Of a stretch of DNA of 64,000 nucleotides, positions 16,150 through 24,958 are shown one piece after another; position 1 is the first letter of the stretch; each line of letters starts with the position of its first letter. This DNA is from Catenulispora sp. GP43 (GTDB lineage Bacteria; Actinomycetota; Actinomycetes; Streptomycetales; Catenulisporaceae), in contig NZ_JBGCCT010000024.1 of the NCBI RefSeq assembly GCF_041260665.1, forward strand, positions 1 through 64,000, written 5' to 3'. Made by a program: the position numbers and the translations under genes. The notes beneath the pieces were generated by a model. It worked only from the letters and a program-made list of their open reading frames with translations, was not told the DNA's origin and did not search any database.

Positions 16150-17076
16150 ATGAGAGTCTTGAAGATCCGAGTCGCGACTGTCCAGTTCGAACCCCTTCCC
16201 GCCGACAAGGACCACAACCTCGCGCGCGTCGAGTACTTCGCCCGCGCCGCCGCCGAGGACGGCGCCCAGCTCGTCGCACTGCCGGAGCTGTGCCTGGTCG
16301 GCAATCGCCACCTCACCAGACGATCGCCCGAGGAACTGCGCGCCATCGCAGAGCCCGAGGACGGCCCGTCGATCACCAGAGTCAGGGAACTGGCACGGCG
16401 GCTCGGGACCGGCATCGCGGTGGGGCTGCTCACCGAGCGCGGGGGCCGGCTGTTCAACGCCTACGCGGTGTGTCTCCCGGACGGAGCCGTCCACATCCAT
16501 CGCAAGCTGCACACCGCCGGCTACAACGGAATCGATGAAGGAGACGGCTTCACTGTCTTCGACACCCCGTGGGGCGTCCGCCTCGGCGTCCTGATCTGCT
16601 TCGACAACAACATCGTGGAGAACGTGCGGGCGACGGCGGTCCTCGGCGCGCAGATCCTGCTGGCGCCGCACCAGACCGGAGGGACTCACACGATGGTCCC
16701 GTTCGGCGAGAGCCCGCTCCCGCTCTCGCTGTGGGAGAACCGCGACACGGACCCCGATGCGGTCCGCGCGGCGTTCGCCGGGCCGACCGGACGCGAGTGG
16801 CTCCGGCTGCACCTGCCGGCCAGGGCCCACGACAACGGCATGTTCATCGTGTTCAGCAACGGCGTCGGCCGCGACGACGACGAGGTCCGCACCGGCCACG
16901 CGATGGTCGTCGACCCGTGCGGGCGGATCGTCGCCGAGAGCCGGGCGATCGAGGACGCCATGGTGAGCGCCGACCTCGACCTGGATCTGGTCGACGGCTC
17001 GGTCGGACGGTGGTGGATGCGGGCGCGGCGGCCGGAGCTCTACCGGGAGCCGGCCGCCGCGCGATCCGCTTCCTAG
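16150..17076 (+). CDS. Carbon-nitrogen hydrolase (nitrilase superfamily)
   Basis: 308 residues with the complete catalytic triad of the family: Glu46 in LPELCLVG, Lys119 in HRKLH, and Cys150 in GVLICFDNN. Such enzymes hydrolyse amides, carbamoyl groups or nitriles in the cytoplasm. The substrate cannot be read from sequence. It diverges from the ribokinase gene and its end overlaps the convergent beta-helix gene by four bases at the CTAG at 17073-17076, where each strand's TAG stop is read from the same palindrome. Confidence 0.88.
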   Translation: MRVLKIRVATVQFEPLPADKDHNLARVEYFARAAAEDGAQLVALPELCLVGNRHLTRRSPEELRAIAEPEDGPSITRVRELARRLGTGIAVGLLTERGGRLFNAYAVCLPDGAVHIHRKLHTAGYNGIDEGDGFTVFDTPWGVRLGVLICFDNNIVENVRATAVLGAQILLAPHQTGGTHTMVPFGESPLPLSLWENRDTDPDAVRAAFAGPTGREWLRLHLPARAHDNGMFIVFSNGVGRDDDEVRTGHAMVVDPCGRIVAESRAIEDAMVSADLDLDLVDGSVGRWWMRARRPELYREPAAARSAS

Positions 17077-19754
17077 CCAATGGTGACCACCCCTGCGGAC
17101 GCCGCGGGTCCGACGCCGGCGGCGTTGCGGGCCGCCACCGTGACGGCGTAGGCGTCGCCGTGCACCAGACCGCCGACGACCGCGAACGTGTCGCGGCCGT
17201 TGGTCGCCCAGACCTCCGTCTTGCCGGTCTCGGTGACGGTGGTGACCGTTCCGGTCTTCTGGTCCGTCAGCGTCACGTCGTACGACAGGGTCGGAGTAGT
17301 GCCCTTCGCCACGACCGCCGGGTTCCAGTGCACACTCACGTCACCGACGCCCGCGTCCGCCGAAGCCGAGGCCGGTGCGGCCGGAAGCGCGGTCGTCGGG
17401 GCCGGCGTCACCGCGCCGGTCGGCAACGACGGGGAGCTGTGCGGGTCGGCCGCGCGGGGCCCGGTATCCGCTGTGACAGTGAACGTATACGGCGTTCCGT
17501 CCGCCAGTCCGGGCACCAACACGTAGAACGTCTTCAGATACGCCGAAGCGTCGACCCTCACCTGCTCCCCACCCGGCGACGCCGTCACCGTGTACGCCGT
17601 GACCGGCCGCCCCTGGTCGAAGAACGTCGGCGTGAACGACACGTACGCCGCACCCTCCCCCGCGAACGCCGCCGCCTGCTGCGGAGCGTCCGGGATGGCG
17701 CCGCGGGTGCGTCCCGGGTCCACGGCCGGCAGCCCGCGGAAGCGCGGCTCCAGGCCGGCCGCGTCCACGATCGCGCGCGGCGCGTCCTGCGGACCGGTGA
17801 TGATCGTGTTGGCCGCGACCACCACGCCGCGGGCGTCGGAGTCAGGGTCGCCCTGCTGCCAGTAGTTGTGCTCGATGTCCAGCGGGTCGTCGGTCTTCCC
17901 GTCGGCCGGCGGCACATAGTCGGCGTGCCGCGCGCCCCAGTCGTTCTGGTTGCCGTACTCGACGTTCGAGGTGATGGTCAGGAACGTCGAGCCGTTGTCG
18001 CAGTAGATCGCGTGTCCGTGGTCGAGGATGTCGTGGATGACGTTCCCGCTGATCTGCTCCCCGTCGCCCAGCGAGGACCCGGTGATGCCCTGCGTGTAGA
18101 TGGCTCCGCCGTCGGCGAGGTACTGCATCGCGTCGTAGATGAGGTTGTCGGAGACCACGTTGCCGTGGCTGGAGTTGGCGATCGCCGGCGCCTTGATCTT
18201 GTCCGGCCAGCCTCCCCAGCCGAGCGAGATCGCGGTGTAAGGGGTGTGGTCGATTTGGTTGTGCGAGATCAGTGAGTTCTCGGCGTAGCCCACGTCGATC
18301 CCGACGCCGCTGCGGTACTCCGCCGACGTGGAGTAGATGTGGTTGTCGGTGATCTGGTTCCCGACGGTGTGATCGCCCGCGACCGCCGGCAGCGGATCGT
18401 CCACGCCGCCGAGTTCCAGGCCGTTGCCGGAGATGTCAGTGAACACCGAACCGGTCACCGCGTCGCCCTGCGACCCGTCGCCGAGGTCCAGGCCGGCCGC
18501 TCCGAGGTGGGCGAAGACGTCGCCGGTGAACGAGATCCGCTGATCGTGGTCGAACGAGATGTTGCCCGGCTCCTTGGTCCAGTTCCCGAACGGGCAGGTC
18601 CCGCCGGCGATGAACTGGCACAGGCCCTGCGTCGCGTATCCGTCGGCGCCGGTGATCGTGTAGCCGGCCTGGATCTCCGAGAAGCCCTCGGCCGAACTCG
18701 GCTGGTCCCACGTCCCGTAGGAGAACCGCAATCCGGAGAACGCGATGTCGTGGACCGGCGCGTCAGCCGTGCCGGTGCCGCTGACCAGCGTCTGCGCAGT
18801 GGACAGCTCGACGTCGGCACGGTCGGGACGCTCGCCGGGCAGCGGGACGTAGTCCACGCGTCCGGCCTTGGCGTCGTAGTAGAACTGGCCCGGCTGCCGC
18901 AAGAGCTCCCGCGCGTTCTCCACCGAGGCCGGGAGCTCGTGGTTGCCGACCGAGGCCGGGCCGACGAGGTTCACGGTCCGCCCGGAGCTATCCGTGCGCA
19001 TCACGCGCTGCGTGGAGTTGATCCAGCAGGGCTCTGCCATGGTGATGGTCGTGCCGGAGATCGAGGCGATCGGGCACCTGGGCTCGGTCCAAGCGCCGAG
19101 GCCGCCGGTGTGCAGCGACCAGTAGCCGTCGCCGCCGCTGTAGACGAACTCGATGGCGGTCGGATTCCCCCACGACGCCATCAGATCCGAGGACGCGGTG
19201 TAGCCGGCGGGCGTCGCGGTCAGGGTCACCGGCACGGCTCCGGACGCGCGTTGCGCACGGCGCCCGTCGATGTACATCTCGCGCGACGGCAGCCCAGCCG
19301 GCGCCGGGGCCGACCAGATCCGCGCGCCGGCCGGCGTCGTCTGCCCCGACGGCCGGAACCCCTCGACGCGCGTGCCGCCGCTGATCACCGGATGCGCGCC
19401 GGGGGCGGCGGTCCAGGTCACGGTGTGGCCGTTCGTCCCGGAGTCCCGGGCGTCCAGGGCCAGCGGCTGCGTCATCGGGTAGGTGCCGTCGGCGAGTTCG
19501 ACGCGGATGTCGCCGGCCATCGCGGAGTTCAGTGATCGGACGATCTGCTGCGCGCGTTGCAGGGAGTGCACGGCGCGGCCGGGGTTCGTGCCACTGTCGT
19601 GGTCGTCGCCCCACGGGGAGACGAAGACCGTGGTGACGGTGCGGTGATCGGGACTGCTGCCGGTCGAGGCCGCGGCCGTGGTGCCGGCGGCGAGTGCCGC
19701 GGCCGCGGCGAGAGCTGTCACGAGGCGTCTGGGTTGTCGTCGAACCCTGATCAT
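17073..19754 (-). CDS. Secreted right-handed beta-helix protein with fibronectin III domains
   Basis: 893 residues. A Sec-type signal peptide (RRQPRRLVTALAAAAALAAG, Ala-rich cleavage region) is followed by FVSPWGDDHDSGTNPGRAVHS, the opening strand of many beta-helix polysaccharide lyases and hydrolases. SGTNGHTVTWTA follows, then a long array of short strands with Asn/Asp turns (HNQIDHTPYTAISLGWG, GGAIYTQGITGSS). From about residue 680 there are two fibronectin type III modules. It probably attacks an extracellular polysaccharide; the specific linkage is not evident. The protein encoded at 31643 is a paralogue of the beta-helix part without a signal peptide. An AAGG box precedes the ATG. Confidence 0.82.
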   Translation of the reverse strand: MIRVRRQPRRLVTALAAAAALAAGTTAAASTGSSPDHRTVTTVFVSPWGDDHDSGTNPGRAVHSLQRAQQIVRSLNSAMAGDIRVELADGTYPMTQPLALDARDSGTNGHTVTWTAAPGAHPVISGGTRVEGFRPSGQTTPAGARIWSAPAPAGLPSREMYIDGRRAQRASGAVPVTLTATPAGYTASSDLMASWGNPTAIEFVYSGGDGYWSLHTGGLGAWTEPRCPIASISGTTITMAEPCWINSTQRVMRTDSSGRTVNLVGPASVGNHELPASVENARELLRQPGQFYYDAKAGRVDYVPLPGERPDRADVELSTAQTLVSGTGTADAPVHDIAFSGLRFSYGTWDQPSSAEGFSEIQAGYTITGADGYATQGLCQFIAGGTCPFGNWTKEPGNISFDHDQRISFTGDVFAHLGAAGLDLGDGSQGDAVTGSVFTDISGNGLELGGVDDPLPAVAGDHTVGNQITDNHIYSTSAEYRSGVGIDVGYAENSLISHNQIDHTPYTAISLGWGGWPDKIKAPAIANSSHGNVVSDNLIYDAMQYLADGGAIYTQGITGSSLGDGEQISGNVIHDILDHGHAIYCDNGSTFLTITSNVEYGNQNDWGARHADYVPPADGKTDDPLDIEHNYWQQGDPDSDARGVVVAANTIITGPQDAPRAIVDAAGLEPRFRGLPAVDPGRTRGAIPDAPQQAAAFAGEGAAYVSFTPTFFDQGRPVTAYTVTASPGGEQVRVDASAYLKTFYVLVPGLADGTPYTFTVTADTGPRAADPHSSPSLPTGAVTPAPTTALPAAPASASADAGVGDVSVHWNPAVVAKGTTPTLSYDVTLTDQKTGTVTTVTETGKTEVWATNGRDTFAVVGGLVHGDAYAVTVAARNAAGVGPAASAGVVTIG

Positions 19755-19839
19755 GGGGGCCCTTCCGTTAACATCCTTTACTCGTCAGGGGTCACCCTGA
19801 TGATTCCTCGGATGTCTGTCAACCCCGAACACTGAAACA

Positions 19840-19863
19840 GCGGCTGGACCAGGGTCCAGCCGC
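19840..19863 (-). terminator. Terminator hairpin after SDR gene
   Basis: GCGGCTGGACC (19840-19850) pairs perfectly with GGTCCAGCCGC (19853-19863). It lies 28 bases beyond the SDR stop codon, between two minus-strand genes. Confidence 0.7.
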
Positions 19864-19891
19864 CGCCGTCGCAGCTTGTTCCAGTCAGAGA

Positions 19892-20668
19892 TCAGATGTA
19901 TCGCTGCGCGAGCTCCGGCGACTGCGCGCCGAACGCCGCGAGGTCGGCGGCGGACACCGCCTGCAGCAAGTCTTCGCGCTCGACGCCGGGAGCACAGACC
20001 ACCTCGCCGAGCTCGAGTCCGCGCAGACTCGCGGTCACCACGTCGTCGGCCGACATGCGCGGGACGGCGCTGAGGTCGAGGCCCTGGCGCTCGTGGAATT
20101 CGGTCGCCACGACGCCCGGGCACAGCACCTGCACCTTGATGCCCTGCGCCTTGACCTCCTCATGCAGCGTCTGGGAGAAGGCGACGCTGCCGGCCAGCGT
20201 CCCGGCGTAGACCGCGCGCCGCACCGGCACCTGCTCCAACGTCGCCGGCCCGCTGAAGGCGATCATGCCGGCGACGTTGACGATGGCGCCCCCGCCGCGC
20301 GCCAGCATGCCGGGGACCGCGGCGCGGGACAGCATGACCGGCGCGACGGCCTTCACGTGCAGGAGCTCGGCGGCCTTGGCGGCCGGGAGCTCGGCGAACG
20401 GCATGTAGTGCGCGACGCCGGCGTTGTTGACCAGCAGCGTCAGCGGCTCGGCCGTACAGACGTCGGCGACGGCCGCGACGCCCTCGTCGGTGGCCAGATC
20501 GGCGACCAGCGGCCGCACCTTGACCTGCGGCAGCTCGTCCACCAGCGCGTCGAGGCGTTCGCGGCGGCGGCCGACGACGATCAGGTCGTGGCCGAGGCCC
20601 CCGAGCCGGCGGGCGAAGGCCTGGCCGATGCCGGAGGAGGCGCCGGTGACCAGCGCCAACCCGGTCAT
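19892..20668 (-). CDS. Short-chain dehydrogenase/reductase-like protein lacking catalytic residues
   Basis: 258 residues from the ATG at 20668. The Rossmann nucleotide site is intact (VTGASSGIGQAFARRL, VADLATD, VNNAGVAHY). However, the usual Ser after IVN is replaced (IVNVAGMIAF) and the YxxxK motif reads YAGTL, so the catalytic Lys is Leu. It may bind NAD(P) without normal SDR chemistry, or act through other residues. It diverges from a TetR gene with two palindromes in the 115-base spacer and is almost certainly its target. Its own -35/-10 would overlap the operators. Confidence 0.82.
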   Translation of the reverse strand: MTGLALVTGASSGIGQAFARRLGGLGHDLIVVGRRRERLDALVDELPQVKVRPLVADLATDEGVAAVADVCTAEPLTLLVNNAGVAHYMPFAELPAAKAAELLHVKAVAPVMLSRAAVPGMLARGGGAIVNVAGMIAFSGPATLEQVPVRRAVYAGTLAGSVAFSQTLHEEVKAQGIKVQVLCPGVVATEFHERQGLDLSAVPRMSADDVVTASLRGLELGEVVCAPGVEREDLLQAVSAADLAAFGAQSPELAQRYI

Positions 20669-20720
20669 GCGAACCGTCCGGTGGTCGTGGAGTCCATGAG
20701 AAGTCCTTCGATCGAGGTGC

Positions 20721-20764
20721 CTAACCATCCGGTTAGTCAATTTAAGCTTCACTAACCGGTTAGT
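20721..20764. promoter_or_regulatory. Twin TetR operators
   Basis: ACTAACCGGTTAGT (20751-20764) is a perfect 14-base palindrome. CTAACCATCCGGTTAG (20721-20736) carries the same half-sites spread apart by four more bases. The first overlaps the region just upstream of the TetR -10 box; the second covers the SDR promoter side. Both divergent genes are likely repressed together. Confidence 0.8.
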
Positions 20765-20771
20765 CAACCGA

Positions 20772-20783
20772 TAGGCTGATCCC
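20772..20783 (+). promoter_or_regulatory. -10 box of leaderless TetR promoter
   Basis: TAGGCT (20772-20777) then six bases then the ATG at 20784, with no ribosome binding site. The perfect operator palindrome ends eight bases upstream of this box, so bound repressor would block RNA polymerase. Confidence 0.55.
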
Positions 20784-21350
20784 ATGGCCGCACAGGAGAC
20801 CAAGGCGCGCATCCTCGCCGCCGCGTTCCAGGAGTTCGCCGACCACGGCGTGGCCGGCGCCCGCGTGGACCGCATAGCGAAGAACGCCGCCTGCAACAAG
20901 AACCTGATCTACGTCTACTTCGACAGCAAGGAGAACCTCTTCGCCACGGTCCTGGACCACCACCTCGCCGACGCCTACGCCGGCCTGGAGTTCACCCCCC
21001 AGAACCTCCCCGACCTGGCCCGCCGCGTCTTCGACTACGCCCAGGCCAACCCGGACGTCTACCGCCTGCTGGCCTGGGCCACCCTGGAGCGCACCGCCGC
21101 CCGCCCGCCGGCGCGCGAACGCGAACACGACCGCAAGCTCCCGCTGATCCGCGAGCAGCAGGACGCCGGAGCGGTGGCCGGCACGGTCCCGCCCGAGCTG
21201 ATCCTGATGGCGGTCATGGCCCTGGCGACGGCCTGGTCCCCGGCGTTCCCGTTCGGCGCGACCGCGAACCCGGACACGGAGTTGGAGACGGCGGCGATCC
21301 GGGAGGCGGTCGGGGCGATGGTGGAGCGGATCGTGCGGCCGGAGCGGTAA
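20784..21350 (+). CDS. TetR-family transcriptional regulator
   Basis: 188 residues. The N-terminal HTH is clear (ARILAAAFQEFADHGVAGAR, then NLIYVYFDSKENLF). The C-terminal ligand domain is helical and includes RLLAWATLERTAAR and LILMAVMALATAW, matching the TetR C-terminal domain type found with oxidoreductase targets. It is divergently transcribed from the SDR-like gene and shares twin palindromic operators with it. The ligand is unknown. Confidence 0.9.
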   Translation: MAAQETKARILAAAFQEFADHGVAGARVDRIAKNAACNKNLIYVYFDSKENLFATVLDHHLADAYAGLEFTPQNLPDLARRVFDYAQANPDVYRLLAWATLERTAARPPAREREHDRKLPLIREQQDAGAVAGTVPPELILMAVMALATAWSPAFPFGATANPDTELETAAIREAVGAMVERIVRPER

Positions 21351-21359
21351 AGGTTGGAG

Positions 21360-21842
21360 CTAGCCGAGCTCACACAAATACGTCACCGCGGGCTTCCCGT
21401 TGAGCATCCGCTCCCCGGTCGCCACGAACCCGTTGTGCTCGAGCACCTTGTGCGAGGCCGGGTTGTCGAGCGTCACCTTGGCGCGCAGCGTGGTGAGGCC
21501 GTAGGTGGTGGCGGCGAGTTTGCGGATCTCGGCGACGGCGGCGGTGGCCAGGCCTTGGCCGGCGGAGGCGCGGGCGATGCGGTAGCCGAGTTCGGCTGAG
21601 CCGTCGGCGACTTCGACCAGGTTGACGCGGCCCGCGATCCGGCCCGTGTCGGTCACCAGGACGTGGAAGTAGTCCGTGCCCTGTTCCTGCCATCGCAGGA
21701 GTTGGGCGTGGCGGGCGGCGAAGTCGGCGAAGTAGTCGTCGCCGCGGTCGGGGATCGAGGCGGCGAAGTAATCGCGGTTCTCCAGCTCGAAGGCCAGCAG
21801 GGCGTCGGAGTGGTCGGCGCGGACCAGTTCAAGGTGTGGCAT
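21360..21842 (-). CDS. GNAT N-acetyltransferase
   Basis: 160 residues of the RimJ/RimL-like GNAT type. LVRADHSDALLAFELENRDYF opens the fold, GRVNLVEVADGSAELGYRIA forms the central strands, and ASAGQGLATAAVAEI is the acetyl-CoA pyrophosphate loop (Q/RxxGxA). NPASHKVLEHNGF is the late helix-strand motif. It overlaps the DUF2264 gene by 14 bases and is the last gene of the dehydrogenase-LacI-DUF2264 operon. Its role in carbohydrate use is not obvious; it may simply be co-transcribed. Confidence 0.88.
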   Translation of the reverse strand: MPHLELVRADHSDALLAFELENRDYFAASIPDRGDDYFADFAARHAQLLRWQEQGTDYFHVLVTDTGRIAGRVNLVEVADGSAELGYRIARASAGQGLATAAVAEIRKLAATTYGLTTLRAKVTLDNPASHKVLEHNGFVATGERMLNGKPAVTYLCELG

Positions 21843-23781
21843 CGGTGCTCCCGGAGGCGAAGAGGCTGCCCAGATCGACCGAGACAGTAGATCCCCCGGG
21901 CCACCTCACAGTCACCTCATTTCCGCGGACGTCGACCACGTCGGCCAGGTCGGCCAGGTCGATGTCAGGCGCGGTGTCCGCAGCCTCCAGAACGTGTAGT
22001 GCGACGTGCACGGATCCGACCGAGGGCACAGATTCGAACGGCGAAAGCCCTGCGGACAGGTACGGCACAGCGCTGTGTCGTCCGCACGCGTTCGCATCCT
22101 CATAGCGCGCAACGGATCCGGACTCATAACCGTGCACGCCGGCCACCCGCGACCGGACACCATCGCCGACCGCCCAGGCGGCGACGCCATCCGCGCCGCA
22201 CTCGACCTCGGCGTCCGAGGCGACCGCGTGCCCGCCCTCGCGCAGCGACCACCCGGCCGGTGCCGTCACCAGATGGCAGCGCAGCTCGTACCGGGCGGTG
22301 ACCAGCGAAGCCGTCACGATCCGCGCTCCGGCCAGCTCCCGCCCCGAGGCCCCGATGCGCGGCAGGTGCCACGACGCGACGTACCCCTCCCCCGCCGCGA
22401 CCCCCATGATCCGCCCGCGCCGGGTCGCCCGGCCCCACTCGTCGACGAGCGCCACGTGCCCGTCCACGCCGGTGGCCCACGCGCGATCCGACCACGCCGC
22501 CCCGGTACCGGGAGCCGTACGCGTCGAGTACGCGAACTTCGCATAATGCGGGTCACCGGGATCGTCGGCGTAGTTGGCGTGATCGCTGCCGTGGTTGACG
22601 ACGCGCACGATCCCGTCTCCCAGGCCGCGCTGCACCGCCCAACCAAGCGACGGAAGGATCGTCACCGAGTCCTCGGCGGGAGTATCAGAAGGCGCCGACT
22701 CGGACCACAAAGGATGTGAAGCCGGGGCCGCCAACCCCAAGAACCCCATCCCCGCAAAGTAAGCAGACCCCGGCCCGCTGTACTCCTGCACCGCCGGCAA
22801 GAACTCCCGCGCGCCCCAACCCAGGCTCGGCGCCTCGTCACCATCCACTCCGAGCCGCCGGAAGTAGTCCAGCGTCCGTCCCGCGATCCCACGCACCACA
22901 CCCGGCGCGAGCGAATCCACCCCGGCGATCCCAGCGGTCCACAGCCCGCCCAACACGGCGTGCCGATAAGCCAGCGAACGCCCCAGATGCAGCGGTGCGC
23001 CGTCGTCGCCGAACAGCAGCGCGTAGGAGGCGGCAAACGAGCTCAATCGCTCCCGGAACCGCTCGGCCCGCGATCCCGATCCCCATTCCCCTCGCAGCAG
23101 ATACCACTGCCACAGGAAAGGCTGGAACACCCACGAGTTGTAGTGATCGACGTTCCGCCCCGGCTCGCCCGCGGGCCCGTCGTTGTACCAGCCCTCCCCG
23201 AGGTACCAGGACTCGACGCGCTCGACGTTCTCCGCGCCGTGGCCGCCGTCGACCGGGATCCCGACCGACTCCAGGAACGCCTCGATCACCGCCGGGAACA
23301 ACAGCCAGTTGTTGTGCTGCCACACCCGCAGCCGCGCGTGGTGCGCGAGCCAGTCGGCGAGCCGCTCACGCACCGGATCAGGGAGCTGATCCCAGACCTG
23401 CTCCCGGCACAGCGCCAATCCGAACGCCAGGTTCGCCGCCTCCACGGCCGGCTGCGTGATCCCGGCGTGCGGCCAGTCCTCGAAGCCGACGGCGCGCGGC
23501 CAGAAGCCGCCGCTTGCCGGGTCCATGGCCGCGGCCAGGCCATCGGCGTACCACCCCGCGTGCCCGAGCGGATCGCCCTCGCCGCCGCCGAGCCGGGCGG
23601 CCGCGATCAGGAAGCTGCGGGCGAAGCCCTCCATGCCGTCGCTGAGCGGCCCGCTCTGCGAGACCGGACCCGGCGGGCAGATCAGCGCCCCGCCGCCCAC
23701 CGCGTGCTTGCGGGCGGTCAGCAGCCAGCGGTCGGCCTCGGCTTCCCATTCGGCGCGTGAGAATTCGGCGCGTGCGAACAA
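21829..23781 (-). CDS. DUF2264 protein, probable intracellular glycoside-active enzyme
   Basis: 650 residues matching DUF2264: PPGPVSQSGPLSDGMEGFAR, then WQHNNWLLFPAVIEAFLES, GWYNDGPAGEPGRNVDHYNS and YSGPGSAYFAGMGFLGLA. The first 380 residues resemble an (alpha/alpha)6 barrel, with a beta-rich C-terminal half, an arrangement known from glycoside hydrolases and lyases acting on uronic-acid sugars. No signal peptide, so cytoplasmic. Start is TTG at 23781 with GAAAGG eight bases upstream; an ATG is not available nearby. It lies 16 bases after the LacI gene in the same operon and opposite the importer and PL8 lyase, so it likely trims imported oligosaccharides. Confidence 0.8.
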   Translation of the reverse strand: MFARAEFSRAEWEAEADRWLLTARKHAVGGGALICPPGPVSQSGPLSDGMEGFARSFLIAAARLGGGEGDPLGHAGWYADGLAAAMDPASGGFWPRAVGFEDWPHAGITQPAVEAANLAFGLALCREQVWDQLPDPVRERLADWLAHHARLRVWQHNNWLLFPAVIEAFLESVGIPVDGGHGAENVERVESWYLGEGWYNDGPAGEPGRNVDHYNSWVFQPFLWQWYLLRGEWGSGSRAERFRERLSSFAASYALLFGDDGAPLHLGRSLAYRHAVLGGLWTAGIAGVDSLAPGVVRGIAGRTLDYFRRLGVDGDEAPSLGWGAREFLPAVQEYSGPGSAYFAGMGFLGLAAPASHPLWSESAPSDTPAEDSVTILPSLGWAVQRGLGDGIVRVVNHGSDHANYADDPGDPHYAKFAYSTRTAPGTGAAWSDRAWATGVDGHVALVDEWGRATRRGRIMGVAAGEGYVASWHLPRIGASGRELAGARIVTASLVTARYELRCHLVTAPAGWSLREGGHAVASDAEVECGADGVAAWAVGDGVRSRVAGVHGYESGSVARYEDANACGRHSAVPYLSAGLSPFESVPSVGSVHVALHVLEAADTAPDIDLADLADVVDVRGNEVTVRWPGGSTVSVDLGSLFASGSTDATP

Positions 23782-23797
23782 GGGTCGAGCCTTTCGA

Positions 23798-24958
23798 TCA
23801 GGAGGCCGGCGGAGGCGCCGTCGAGTCGCGGATCACCACATGCGTGCCGACGTGGCGGGTGTCGGTCGGGCCGTCGGACTCCCCGCGCAACGCGACGGCC
23901 AGCCGCACCGCCTCGCGCCCCATCTGCTCCAGCGGCAGGTGCACCGTGGTCAGCGTCGGGGTCACCTCGGCGGCCAGCGGGATGTCGTCGTACCCGACCA
24001 CCGACACGTCCTGCGGTACCCGGAGGCCCGCCTCGCGCAGCGCCTGCATCGCGCCGACCGCGACGCCGTCGTTGGCGCCGAAGACCGCGGTGAACTCCCC
24101 GGCCGAACCGTCGCGGAGCAGCTGCGCGACCCGCTCGTAGCCGAACCGGCGGCTGAAGGCGCCGGGCTGGATCAGCCGCTCGTCGAGCTCCAGCCCGCGG
24201 CTGGCGTGCGCGCGCCGGAAGCCGGCCACGCGTCCTTGGTGGACGGAGAGCTGTTCCGGCCCGCCGACGTACAGGATCCGGCGGTGTCCGAGGCCGAGCA
24301 GGTACTCGGTGATGGCGTGCGCGCCGCCGGTGTTGTCGTAGTCGACCACGCCGGCCGGGACGCCCGGCTCCAGCGGCGGGCGGCCGCACAGCACCAGCCA
24401 CGAGCCCTCGCGGCCCAGGGCCCGGGCGCGGTCGGCGAGCTTGCGGCGGTAGGCCGGGTCGTCCACGCCGCCGCCGACCAGGATCACGGCGTCCGCGCGC
24501 TGTTCGTGCAGGGCGTCGATCAGGTCCAGCTCGCCGCCGACCACGCCGTAGGTGCTGCAGACCAGGCACAGCTTGCCGTCCTCGGCGGCCTGGCGCTGCA
24601 CGCCGTGCGCGATGAAGGTGTAGAAGGGGTCGATGATGTCCTGGACGATGATGCCGACCGTGCGGGTCCGGGAGCCGGCCAGCGCGCGGGCGTGCGCGTT
24701 CACCACGTAGCCCAGGGTGCGCACCGCCTGTTCGACCTTGCGGCGGGTCTCGGCGGCCACCGGGTAGTTGCCGTTGAGGACCCGGGACACCGTGGCCGTG
24801 GACACGCCCGCGGCCTCGGCGACCTCCTGGACGGTGGCCCGCTTGGGACCGGCGGCGTCCCGCGGCGTCCGCGGCGTCCGTGGTGTCCGCGGCGGCTTGC
24901 CCTGCGGCGTCGGCACCCTGACCGCTCCTCTCGTCCTGCTCTTCGGCTGTGGCCTCAC
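23798..24958 (-). CDS. LacI-family regulator of the polysaccharide locus
   Basis: 386 residues. An Arg/Pro-rich N-terminal tail containing PRTPRTPRTPRD, encoded by nine-base repeats, precedes the HTH (TVQEVAEAAGVSTATVSRVL) and hinge (AHARALAGSRTRT). The sensor domain is standard (VGIIVQDIIDPFYTF, VFGANDGVAVGAMQAL, VVGYDDIPLAAEVTP). The GTG start overlaps the upstream dehydrogenase stop (GTGA). Three GTAAGC-centred sites (26062, 26187, 33416) are the likely operators. They control its own operon, the importer/PL8 operon and the secreted lectin gene. The Arg-rich tail is unusual and may add DNA contacts. Confidence 0.88.
   Translation of the reverse strand: MRPQPKSRTRGAVRVPTPQGKPPRTPRTPRTPRDAAGPKRATVQEVAEAAGVSTATVSRVLNGNYPVAAETRRKVEQAVRTLGYVVNAHARALAGSRTRTVGIIVQDIIDPFYTFIAHGVQRQAAEDGKLCLVCSTYGVVGGELDLIDALHEQRADAVILVGGGVDDPAYRRKLADRARALGREGSWLVLCGRPPLEPGVPAGVVDYDNTGGAHAITEYLLGLGHRRILYVGGPEQLSVHQGRVAGFRRAHASRGLELDERLIQPGAFSRRFGYERVAQLLRDGSAGEFTAVFGANDGVAVGAMQALREAGLRVPQDVSVVGYDDIPLAAEVTPTLTTVHLPLEQMGREAVRLAVALRGESDGPTDTRHVGTHVVIRDSTAPPPAS

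Noticed and set aside
15169-16899. Extending the ribokinase to 576 residues
   Set aside because: The extra N-terminal part reads through the divergent promoter and the nitrilase gene; PfkB homology begins right after the ATG at 16077.
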